A DNA stretch of 55,868 nucleotides from an uncultured Dokdonia sp. (GTDB taxonomy: Bacteria; Bacteroidota; Bacteroidia; Flavobacteriales; Flavobacteriaceae), in contig NZ_CALEMI010000025.1 in NCBI RefSeq assembly GCF_937910895.1, positions 1 to 55,868 of the forward strand. Direction: 5' to 3'. How positions within the stretch are numbered: position 1 is the first letter of the stretch; each line of letters begins with the position of its first letter. Below, piece after piece: positions 8,057 through 15,743 of this stretch. A model generated the notes under the pieces. That model ran no database searches and was not told the origin of the DNA. It saw only the letters and a program-made list of their open reading frames with translations. The translations under genes and the position numbers were made by a program.

Positions 8057-9682
8057 TTAAGGGTTTATCTTTCTCAATTCTATATAAAAATCATCTGCGA
8101 TTTTCATGTCTTTAATTCGTGCATCTCCTTTAAAGGTTCTCCATTGTGTTGATGGATAGATCCATTCTTTCTTCCCATTGATAATCATTTGTAAAGGCAT
8201 ATCAAAACCAGTAACTACATTGGAGTATCTGAATGTGATTTTATTTTGCAATTTTTGATATTCTAATACAGGAATATCTGTCGTCCGTAAATATTGATCA
8301 AAGAATGCACTTAAGTCTTTACGCAGTTTTTTGCTTAGATAGGTTTCTATTTGTTTTGTAGTCACTGTTTGATGACAGAATTCAGCGTTCAATCCTCTTA
8401 AGGTATTTCGCCATAACTCATCATCCTCTACAAGTGTTCGGAGCGTATGAAGCATATTAGAGCCTTTATAATAGATATCTGATTCACTACCCGTTTCTCG
8501 TACACCATAGGTACCAATAATCGGACGATCATTACGGATGTTTTTGCGGAGACCTATCACATACTCGGCTGACGCTTCTTTTCCAAAATAATAATCCAAA
8601 TAGAGGTTTTCAGAATAGGAAGTAAAGCTTTCGTGAATCCACATATCGGCAACATCCTTATTCGTGATATTATTAGCAAACCATTCATGTCCAGACTCGT
8701 GTATAATAATAAAGTCAAATTTTAAACCCCAACCTGTTTTAGAAAGATCACGACCTAAATAGCCGTTTTTATAGTTATTACCGTAGGTGACAGAACTTTG
8801 GTGTTCCATTCCCAAATACGGGACTTCTACTAGCTTGTAACCATCTTTATAAAAAGGATAGGGGCCAAACCAATGTTCAAAAGCTTTCATCATCATCGGT
8901 GCTTGTTTGAACTGTTCTCTTGCTTTTTCTTCATTGCCTTCAATGACCCAGTAATCCATATCCAAAGGACCTTTCTCTCCTTGATACACTTCTTTAAAAT
9001 GGGTATAATATCCTATATTGAGATTGACTCCGTAACTGTTAATAGGATTCTTAACCGTCCAATGATAGGTTTTGGAGGTCGCTGTCGTGTCTACACTTAC
9101 GAGGCGTCCATTAGAAACATCGACCAAATCCTTTGGAACAGTCACGTGCATATCTAGGCTATCTACTTCGTCATACGGATGGTCTTTGTTAGGCCACCAC
9201 ACACTAGCACCTATGCCTTGATTGGACGTAGCAATAAAATGACGTCCTTTTGCGTCTTTCTTCCAAGAAAATCCTCCGTCCCAAGGAGCGTTTTTTGCTT
9301 TGCGAGGTTTTCCTTCAAAACCCATAGTGAGGGTATGTGTAGTTCCTTTTTTTTGTTTTTCACGAAGTTGTACAAAATGTGCATTGCCTTCGTGACGGAC
9401 TTCTAAAGCGATTCCATCTTGCGAGATCAAATTGAGTTTCATCGGTGCTTGCAAGTCAATTTGCAATTCATCCATTCCTTCTTCAAGGACAGTATATGTC
9501 ATTGTATTTTTCCCTATAATAAATTGGGTATCTGGATTCACATCTACCGAAAGATCGTAATGATTCAAATCCCACCAAGCTCGTTGTGGTGTCACCGAAC
9601 CTTGTAGCGTATCTTGTCTATTATATTTTTGACCAAAGACACTCAGAGAGGTATATAGTAAGACGAAAGGAAGGTATTTCAT
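8057..9682 (-). CDS. Exported M1-family aminopeptidase
   Basis: 541 residues with a signal peptide ending near VFGQ. M1 hallmarks are present: exopeptidase-type motif GMEHQ (291-295), zinc site HESGHEWF (His328, Glu329, His332) and the third ligand Glu351 in WIHESFTSYSE, with the 18-residue spacing typical of M1. The N-terminal beta domain starts near residue 40. It is shorter than classical PepN (about 870) and lacks the C-terminal helical domain, as do many secreted Bacteroidota M1 enzymes. Expected role: removal of N-terminal residues from peptides in the periplasm or outside. Confidence 0.88.
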   Translation of the reverse strand: MKYLPFVLLYTSLSVFGQKYNRQDTLQGSVTPQRAWWDLNHYDLSVDVNPDTQFIIGKNTMTYTVLEEGMDELQIDLQAPMKLNLISQDGIALEVRHEGNAHFVQLREKQKKGTTHTLTMGFEGKPRKAKNAPWDGGFSWKKDAKGRHFIATSNQGIGASVWWPNKDHPYDEVDSLDMHVTVPKDLVDVSNGRLVSVDTTATSKTYHWTVKNPINSYGVNLNIGYYTHFKEVYQGEKGPLDMDYWVIEGNEEKAREQFKQAPMMMKAFEHWFGPYPFYKDGYKLVEVPYLGMEHQSSVTYGNNYKNGYLGRDLSKTGWGLKFDFIIIHESGHEWFANNITNKDVADMWIHESFTSYSENLYLDYYFGKEASAEYVIGLRKNIRNDRPIIGTYGVRETGSESDIYYKGSNMLHTLRTLVEDDELWRNTLRGLNAEFCHQTVTTKQIETYLSKKLRKDLSAFFDQYLRTTDIPVLEYQKLQNKITFRYSNVVTGFDMPLQMIINGKKEWIYPSTQWRTFKGDARIKDMKIADDFYIELRKINP

Positions 9683-9704
9683 TTTGGTTTTCTTTTTTAA
9701 ATAT

Positions 9705-9758
9705 TCAAATCACAAAAAGGCAAATCACAAATCACAAAAAAGATAAATCACAAATTTT
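9705..9758. repeat. Short direct repeats of AAATCACAAA
   Basis: Three to four copies of AAATCACAAA or close variants lie between the M1 gene start and the four-helix bundle gene end. They are simple A-rich repeats, possibly of slippage origin. Confidence 0.5.
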
Positions 9759-9771
9759 ATAACTTCTTATT

Positions 9772-10125
9772 TCATTTTTTTCTTTTCTCAATAATTGCAG
9801 AAAATATTTTCTTTAGTTCTTCAGCTTCATTTGCTAATTCAATGATATTCTTTTTGTGATCGATATTGAAAGGTGTATTTAATAAATGAATCCATAACAC
9901 CGTTTCTTTTACTTCTTTACGATAAATTTTTGCTCTGTAATCAAAATCTTTTCCACTTAAGTGCTCGTTTGCCTCAATATAATTTGCAGCTATAGATCCA
10001 GATGATCTTATCACTTGTTTTCCATCTTCATTATTTGCAATACTATATTGTAATTTATATACCAGATCTCTTACGTTTTTTGCGAATAAAAATGTTCTTT
10101 CTTCTAAATTATAAGGTTTGGACAT
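9772..10125 (-). CDS. Four-helix bundle protein (23S rRNA intervening-sequence type)
   Basis: 117 residues, rich in Lys and Glu, with the family pattern LEERTFLFAKNVRDLVYKL, IRSSGSIAANYIEANEH and FDYRAKIYRKEVKET. Proteins of this S23/IVS family form small homomeric helical bundles. They were first seen encoded in insertions of 23S rRNA but occur widely as free-standing genes of unknown function. Flanking DNA is very repetitive: AAATCACAAA-type repeats at 9705-9755 on one side and GAGATTTG repeats at 10166-10196 on the other, suggesting a mobile-like cassette. Confidence 0.8.
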   Translation of the reverse strand: MSKPYNLEERTFLFAKNVRDLVYKLQYSIANNEDGKQVIRSSGSIAANYIEANEHLSGKDFDYRAKIYRKEVKETVLWIHLLNTPFNIDHKKNIIELANEAEELKKIFSAIIEKRKK

Positions 10126-10203
10126 TTTTTGAGGTTTTCATATATGATTTACAAACTTACATTCTTGAGATTTGTTTTTTTGAGATTTGAGATTTTTTAA
10201 AGA

Positions 10204-11571
10204 CTAGTTTCTAATAATCTTATTCGGAAACGCAACAAGGCTTTCGTGTCCGTCTTTTCCTATGGCTGCGACGCCAAAAAAGAAATTATCTACCACAATA
10301 CCTTCAAGTTCATATTCGGTAACATTTCCTACCAGTCGTGCGTTATCCCAAGTAGGTGAGGTAGTATCTCTCCAATAAATTTTATAGGCGACAGCACCTT
10401 CTACTGCACTCCAGGTAAATTTTGCATTTGGTTGTACGATCCCGCCAATACCCACACTTTCTGGTGCAGGTGGAGCCCATGCAATACTTGCTAAGTTGAT
10501 GGCATTGACAGCTGTTAGTTTTGCAGCATAGTCAAAATTTACGTGTTCAAACGTATCTCCATAGTTGATTCCGTTTTCGGTACGAATATCTTGGTGTTGT
10601 TGGGTATAATTTTCGTGGGCTTCCATAATACGAATTCCTGCGAATCCAGCATCATTAAACGGACGATGATGTCCGCCACGTCCAAAACGATCCAGACGAT
10701 AAATCATCATAGGATTCATTTCTGGCATATAGGTTTTTACCGATTTATGAATATAGCGTGCTAACTGACGTGAGATTCCATCCACTTCACCTCCGTAACG
10801 ACGTCTTGCACTACGCTGGTTTTCTGTTTCGGTAGGAGGGACAGGTTCTGAAAAAATTCGGAAGCTTCGGTTATCGATCACGCCATCTACGCCCGTGATG
10901 TTTCCGATCATATCATTGTTTAAAATCCCGATGATGCCCCATTGGTTTGCTTTCGCGAAAGCGGCCAATCCCTGACCCCCAAAGAGTCCTTGCTCTTCTC
11001 CCGAAAGTCCAACATATATAATACTATTTTCAAATGTATATTTTGAAAGAACACGCGCTGCTTCTATCGTTCCCGCCATCCCACTTGCATTATCATTGGC
11101 TCCTGGTGAATCTGATGTGTAATCGGTAGGATCTGTAACACGGCTATCAATGTCACCACTCATAATAATATATCGGTTTGGATACTTGGTACCACGTTGT
11201 ATGGCAACCACATTGACGACTTCTACATCTTTTACAATCCGACCATTACGCCCTTTTTCTACCAAATCTTTTTGATAAAAAACTTCCAAACAGCCATTAC
11301 AGTTTTTTGAAGTCGCATCAAACTGACCTTTGATCCATCTGCGAGCAGCACCAATGCCACGTGTTTGTGACACGGTATCACTTAGGGTATGGCGTGTGCC
11401 AAATTCGGTAAGTGTTTTTACATCTTTCTTGATTCTATCGGCAGAGACGGCATCTATGATATCATAGATTCGAGTATCGGTTTGTGCTGTGAGGCTGAAC
11501 GTTGCTACAAAGAAACTTATGAATAAAAAAGCGAAAAGGGTTTTTACAATGGAATAGGGTTTGTGTGGCAT
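10204..11571 (-). CDS. Exported M28-family metallopeptidase with C-terminal FnIII-like domain
   Basis: 455 residues with a signal sequence (about 8-30). M28 core: SPGANDNASGMAGTIEAARV (bridging Asp160), GLSGEEQGLFG (Glu192-193), NNDMIGN and a C-terminal HENYTQQHQD. The first zinc ligand, normally His in GaHxDS, is replaced: the sequence reads SGDIDSR. Residues about 365-455 look like a fibronectin type III module (FTWSAVEGAVAYKIYWRDT). The palindrome at 10949-10962 encodes AFAKA in a variable loop. Expected to be an exopeptidase acting outside the cytoplasm; the ligand change may alter the metal site or be a subgroup feature. Confidence 0.82.
   Translation of the reverse strand: MPHKPYSIVKTLFAFLFISFFVATFSLTAQTDTRIYDIIDAVSADRIKKDVKTLTEFGTRHTLSDTVSQTRGIGAARRWIKGQFDATSKNCNGCLEVFYQKDLVEKGRNGRIVKDVEVVNVVAIQRGTKYPNRYIIMSGDIDSRVTDPTDYTSDSPGANDNASGMAGTIEAARVLSKYTFENSIIYVGLSGEEQGLFGGQGLAAFAKANQWGIIGILNNDMIGNITGVDGVIDNRSFRIFSEPVPPTETENQRSARRRYGGEVDGISRQLARYIHKSVKTYMPEMNPMMIYRLDRFGRGGHHRPFNDAGFAGIRIMEAHENYTQQHQDIRTENGINYGDTFEHVNFDYAAKLTAVNAINLASIAWAPPAPESVGIGGIVQPNAKFTWSAVEGAVAYKIYWRDTTSPTWDNARLVGNVTEYELEGIVVDNFFFGVAAIGKDGHESLVAFPNKIIRN
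10949..10962. repeat. Palindrome GCTTTCGCGAAAGC, copy in the M28 gene
   Basis: Perfect copy, encoded as AFAKA. Confidence 0.9.
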
Positions 11572-11603
11572 GATGATCTATTTTGAGATGAGTTTTTTAA
11601 AAA

Positions 11604-12380
11604 TTATTCGTTTGTGTTTTCTGTGAGTTGGATAGTACCAAAAATACCAGCATCAATCCATCCTCTATTTTTATCGTCTCCTTCTACAGGAACTGAGCCT
11701 ATAAAATTCTCACGCTGCGGACTGCTATCATTATCGCAATAGGCGAGGGCGAAGCCTATTTTTTGGTTAGGTGCGAGTATTTTAGTTTCGTTGGCTGTAT
11801 GGTCTATATAGGTGTCTTCATAGATAAAGATTTCACATTCCCACACAGTGGTATTGCCCGTTGTTTTGCGAGCAGAATTAACATGGCTATTGTATAAGGT
11901 AGGGATTTCTCCTGGTGCCATATCGACCACATTCCCATCGAGAGCAACGTGATATGCAAAGGCGTTATGGGTAAACTGATGTCCACCGCCAGAATTATCT
12001 GCATCGATAAATATTTCAAGGCAGTCGTCGTCCCACCATAAAGCAAGCGGATCTTTATTTTGATCATATAAGACATCATCTTGAATCTCTGCCATCAGGT
12101 ATAAGGCTTCTGGGGTCCACGTGAGTTTATAACGTCCTGAGAAGTCTTCTTTGGGATATGCTTCTCCAAGCCATCGCTGGTCTAACGGATTCCAAGAAAT
12201 GTTTTCCCATGCAGGATCATTTGCAATACCATCTATGGTTGGTGTGATAATGGCTTTAGTGACCTGTCTGAGTTGGTGATCTTTTTTTGATAAGAAAACT
12301 TCTGCGACATTTTCTTGTGTGTCTTTTTTACAGCCTATCATCGTTAGGATTACAATTAGAAGTAAGGAAATGTTTTTCAT
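11604..12380 (-). CDS. CBM9-like lipoprotein
   Basis: 258 residues. The signal peptide ends in a lipobox (LTMIGC, Cys17), so the protein is lipid-anchored. The rest matches the carbohydrate-binding family 9-like fold: TPTIDGIANDPAWENI at the start, YLMAEIQDD, DDDCLEIFIDADNSGGGH in the middle, and GWIDAGIFGTIQL at the end. In Bacteroidota such domains often accompany secreted hydrolases; here it is alone, between an M28 peptidase and a beta-propeller gene on the same strand with gaps of 32 and 38 nt, so the three may form one unit. The ligand is unknown. Confidence 0.78.
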   Translation of the reverse strand: MKNISLLLIVILTMIGCKKDTQENVAEVFLSKKDHQLRQVTKAIITPTIDGIANDPAWENISWNPLDQRWLGEAYPKEDFSGRYKLTWTPEALYLMAEIQDDVLYDQNKDPLALWWDDDCLEIFIDADNSGGGHQFTHNAFAYHVALDGNVVDMAPGEIPTLYNSHVNSARKTTGNTTVWECEIFIYEDTYIDHTANETKILAPNQKIGFALAYCDNDSSPQRENFIGSVPVEGDDKNRGWIDAGIFGTIQLTENTNE

Positions 12381-12418
12381 TAGGGAGATGAATTTATAGA
12401 GGTGGCTTTATTATTTGA

Positions 12419-13276
12419 CTATTTTGTATCTGAAACTAAAGCAAGAAGCGTTGAGGTAGTGTTCGTAGCAATTCTAGTGATGTTATATACATTAGGGTCC
12501 TTAAATATAGTTAACACACGCCATGTACTATCCGTTTTCGGGTTGAATGCATAAATAACATTTCCTTTGGGCATTAAGATGGTTCCGTTAATAAGCCAGC
12601 ACATATCCTCAGCTTCAGGGATAGTTTGGATAATGGTTTGTGTTGCGCCCGTAATAGGGTGTAACGATTTTATTTCCCAAAGATCGTTTTCTTTACTGAT
12701 ATAACTGATGAGGTCGGAATTAGGGATTTTATGTAAGGAGCGACCTATCTTTTTTTGCTGTGTGTAATTGGTTCCATCATTCAGATTGGATACAACGAGG
12801 TCTAATCCGCCATCGGCAAGGACAGCCGATACTAAAATATCTCTGGCATACCAAGCATGATAGCCTATGACTAAGTCTTTAACGAGTTCTTTGTTTTTTC
12901 CAGTTTCAAAATCATATTGATATAAACGCTGTAACCCTGTGGTATCTAATCGGATGGCAGAGATGGCTTTTTGACTGGGTATTTTGGTAGGGGAGTATTC
13001 ACTTCCAAAACCCGTATCATTGATCCAATGGACGTTTGCATCTCTTACATTGTAACTTGCAATATCCGTCTGATTATTGCGGGTACTCGCAAAGAGGACT
13101 TGATTATCATTATAAAAAGAGGGCTGATTATCATAGCCATCATTGTTAGAGATATTTCGCTGATTTACGAATTCGAGATTGTTGCCTTCTACCAGAACAT
13201 CAAAGAGATAGACTTCTGTATTGGATTGTGCAAGAACAAAAAACGGACTCACAAGGAGTAGTATTAAAATGCGCAT
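12419..13276 (-). CDS. Exported TolB-like beta-propeller protein
   Basis: 285 residues with a signal peptide (MRILILLLVSPFFVLAQ). PD40-type repeats are visible: NDGYDNQPSFYNDNQVLFAS, followed by FGSEYSPTKIP and YQYDFETGK. This WD40-like fold acts as a protein- or glycan-binding scaffold. No catalytic domain is attached. It precedes the CBM9 and M28 genes on the same strand, making joint export and function plausible but unproven. Confidence 0.7.
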   Translation of the reverse strand: MRILILLLVSPFFVLAQSNTEVYLFDVLVEGNNLEFVNQRNISNNDGYDNQPSFYNDNQVLFASTRNNQTDIASYNVRDANVHWINDTGFGSEYSPTKIPSQKAISAIRLDTTGLQRLYQYDFETGKNKELVKDLVIGYHAWYARDILVSAVLADGGLDLVVSNLNDGTNYTQQKKIGRSLHKIPNSDLISYISKENDLWEIKSLHPITGATQTIIQTIPEAEDMCWLINGTILMPKGNVIYAFNPKTDSTWRVLTIFKDPNVYNITRIATNTTSTLLALVSDTK

Positions 13277-13311
13277 ACATTTGATTTTGATCTAAAGATA
13301 AGGCATCATAC

Positions 13312-13325
13312 GCTTTCGCGAAAGC
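13312..13325. repeat. Palindrome GCTTTCGCGAAAGC, intergenic copy
   Basis: Perfect copy with the extended flanks ATAC...GTAC, between the propeller gene and the phosphatidyltransferase gene. Confidence 0.9.
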
Positions 13326-13392
13326 GTACCAACCATATTTACCGTGTGAAATTATAAACACAAAAGCAGATTCAAAAAAATACTTTGTAGGC

Positions 13393-14154
13393 TTAAAGCA
13401 TTCTTCTGATCCCTATAAAAACAAAAACCATGACGGTATATCCCATAAAAAAGGGAATGATATATTCTTTTAAGCCCGTAATGAGCATTCCACTTATAAT
13501 TAATAACTGAAAGCCTAATCCGAAGGTAGAAATAGCGGTCATCAGCCATTTAGGGCATAAGGCACCTTTGTAGGCATTCTTATCTAATGCATAGATAGTT
13601 TTATCAAATGTACCGTATAGGAGTTTATACATTTTAAAAAGAACATCTACGTGACGTTGTTTTTCTCCCTTTAATGCTACAGGGGTTTTGTCTTCAAAAA
13701 CACGGCTTGTCGTATCTCCTTGAAGTGAATTGCGAAGAATCACATAATAGTAATTGTAGAGTGTTCCTTGTAATTGTACTCCAAAAAAAGCTAAGAATGT
13801 ATATAGCATATTGCTATCTGTAATCACGTGAATCGCCAAGAAAATAAGCATATTTAATATAATATCTGACACTGAGTCTAGATATCTTCCAGTGTATGAA
13901 GGTGTATTTTTTATTCTTGCCAACTCACCATCGGCAGCGTCAAGAATGGATTTTAAAATAAGAAAAAAACCAGCCCACCAATACAGCCCTTTGAGGATGA
14001 AGACAATTCCTATAACCCCTGAAATAATAAAGGCTATAGTCACGTGAATGGGTGTGAAACTTGTATTTTTTAAAGAAGAAGCTATGAATTTGGCTATAGG
14101 TCTTCCATAATCAGAAAGATCTAAAAAAGCATAGCGTTCAGGTAGTTTTGACAT
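13393..14154 (-). CDS. CDP-alcohol phosphatidyltransferase family membrane enzyme
   Basis: 253 residues. The catalytic signature D-x2-DG-x2-AR-x8-G-x3-D-x3-D is complete: Asp72, Asp75-Gly76, Ala79-Arg80, Gly89, Asp93, Asp97. Several membrane helices (about 40-68, 98-125, and two near 195-250) surround it. The family transfers a phosphoalcohol from a CDP-linked donor in phospholipid synthesis. The acceptor alcohol cannot be read from sequence, so a pgsA- or pssA-type symbol is not assigned. An inserted hydrophilic stretch (about 140-185) separates the catalytic helices from the last helices. Confidence 0.82.
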   Translation of the reverse strand: MSKLPERYAFLDLSDYGRPIAKFIASSLKNTSFTPIHVTIAFIISGVIGIVFILKGLYWWAGFFLILKSILDAADGELARIKNTPSYTGRYLDSVSDIILNMLIFLAIHVITDSNMLYTFLAFFGVQLQGTLYNYYYVILRNSLQGDTTSRVFEDKTPVALKGEKQRHVDVLFKMYKLLYGTFDKTIYALDKNAYKGALCPKWLMTAISTFGLGFQLLIISGMLITGLKEYIIPFFMGYTVMVFVFIGIRRML

Positions 14155-14760
14155 GTATTTTCAATTAGCGTATATACCCGAAGCTCCTTTAAATCAATAA
14201 TGTCTTTTGGAAATGAATGAAAAGCAATTAAGATCTTTTTAATTTTTCACTTCAGTCTGAAAGTCAGCATCAAAAAATTTATCAACGTGTCCTCTAGCAA
14301 TGAAGGTGTTATTGATAAAATTACTCAACAAGTACAATTTTTATTTTTCTTGTAAATTTACTGCTTTTAAAAGTCAAAAGGCGACTTCTATACCGTTTTA
14401 TTCTGTTTGCTCACTGCATATTTCTATAGTGATTGGTAGCTTCTTATGATGCAGTTCTCTATACACTCCTTTATGTTTTTAATCTTTAATAAATAGCTCT
14501 AACACATTCTAAATGGGGAGCGTCTTAGAGTGATAAATAATTATGGGGATTATATATATTATTTGATACAAAAAACAGTCTTTCTTTATGAGAGTATCAT
14601 AGACATAGCAGTCATTTGTTGATAATAAATCAATGGTTGCTAAGTGTTAGTTTTTCTTATGTATAGTACACCAAATTATCCAAAATAGGGTGTTGTTTAT
14701 TTTATTGCTAAAGTGCATACGCTATCTTTTGAACTTATTAACCTCAAAATATTTTATACC
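14155..14760. other. Long upstream region without a gene
   Basis: AT-rich; no ORF is supportable. It separates the divergently oriented phosphatidyltransferase and GG-peptide genes. I see no clear TAnnTTTG box placed correctly for either gene; a near match (TATCTTTTG) lies at about 14720-14728, ahead of the peptide gene. Confidence 0.5.
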
Positions 14761-14937
14761 ATGTTAAAAAACATAACAAGTTTAGGCACAACGCTAAACA
14801 AAACAGAACAAAAAAGTATTCATGGAGGCCTCAATAATGGGAGGTGTTTTAGAAACTCTGACTGCTATTGTCCAGAACAATATATTGGACCTGGAGATAC
14901 CTATTGTGGAAGTAATGGATATTGCCAATTCTGGTAG
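14761..14937 (+). CDS. GG-leader cysteine-rich peptide precursor 1
   Basis: 58 residues from the ATG at 14761, chosen because MLKNI at the start matches the leader of the second peptide at 19885-20112; an upstream ATG at 14713 would add 16 unrelated residues. The leader MLKNITSLGTTLNKTEQKSI ends in HGG (Gly22-Gly23), the double-glycine motif of Bacteroidota natural-product or bacteriocin-type precursors, which are usually cut by a peptidase-containing ABC transporter. The core of about 35 residues has five Cys (C-x6-C-x-C-x11-C-x5-C) and ends QFW. No transporter or modification enzyme is nearby, so processing would depend on genes elsewhere. Confidence 0.65.
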   Translation: MLKNITSLGTTLNKTEQKSIHGGLNNGRCFRNSDCYCPEQYIGPGDTYCGSNGYCQFW

Positions 14938-14960
14938 TCTTTCATCAATCAAGTGAATAG

Positions 14961-14995
14961 AAAAATAGGGGAATTTTTAAAGTTCGCCTATTTTT
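14961..14995. terminator. Bidirectional terminator between convergent genes
   Basis: AAAAATAGG (14961-14969) pairs with CCTATTTTT (14987-14995), with T-runs on both strands. It sits between the peptide gene and the gene ending at 15000. Confidence 0.65.
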
Positions 14996-14999
14996 TTAG

Positions 15000-15737
15000 C
15001 TACATATCTCTATAACGCTTCGTAGAATCATAAGGAGCATCGGTGTCTACATATTTTTTTCTATTGTTTGGAACATAGGTTTGTAAGTTTGTCGCATCCC
15101 AATAGGGAACACCTAAGAATTCTGAGATCACAGTAGCATCTTCTTTAATAGCTTTATAGTTGGCATGATCAATCAAATTGTACCGTTGACCGTCTTCAAA
15201 AACAAAATTGAGTTCATAACTCGTATAACTACTATTTTTCGATCTTACATATTCAGGAATGATTTGCAATGCAGCAATCGTATCTAATTTGATATGCTTT
15301 TTAGTTGTTAAGCGCTGAAGACTATTGACGGGTTTTTTAAAGCTTTTATAGAAATAGCCAGATCGCTTATCTAGTACAACCGGTCGTATGTGTAGGTAAA
15401 GTAAATAGAAACCTATAAACGGGAAAATAAAAACAAATAAAAAGGCATATTTAAAATCTCCTTCTGTACTGAAGAAACCACTACTAAAAAAAATGACAAT
15501 AAAAATTATAGGAAATACTGTAAAAACGAGTGCAAATAGCAATCCTGCTGTAGATCCTTTATAGTGTAATTCTGAAGAAGATACTTTTTTTAGTGTACGT
15601 GTTTTAAAGTTTGCACCACCTCTAGCTTGTGGATGCCAAGCTGTTTTGTCTGCCAAAGGATCATTAAATACAGAGGCGTCAAAAAGTTCAGGTTGTAAGC
15701 GTTCCTTTATTTTTTCTATAAAACCTTGCAAACCCAT
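15000..15737 (-). CDS. Membrane protein of unknown function, downstream of uvrA
   Basis: 245 residues with two close membrane helices (about 62-84 and 95-116) between a hydrophilic N-terminus (DPLADKTAWHPQARGGANFK) and a soluble C-terminal domain of about 125 residues. I recognise no family. The gene starts 6 nt after the uvrA stop, so it is very likely co-transcribed with it, though nothing links it to DNA repair. Confidence 0.7.
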   Translation of the reverse strand: MGLQGFIEKIKERLQPELFDASVFNDPLADKTAWHPQARGGANFKTRTLKKVSSSELHYKGSTAGLLFALVFTVFPIIFIVIFFSSGFFSTEGDFKYAFLFVFIFPFIGFYLLYLHIRPVVLDKRSGYFYKSFKKPVNSLQRLTTKKHIKLDTIAALQIIPEYVRSKNSSYTSYELNFVFEDGQRYNLIDHANYKAIKEDATVISEFLGVPYWDATNLQTYVPNNRKKYVDTDAPYDSTKRYRDM

Positions 15738-15743
15738 AGTGCT

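Noticed and set aside
9772-10125. Possible rRNA intervening sequence, suggested by the four-helix protein
   Set aside because: No 23S rRNA sequence is present on either side; the gene is free-standing.
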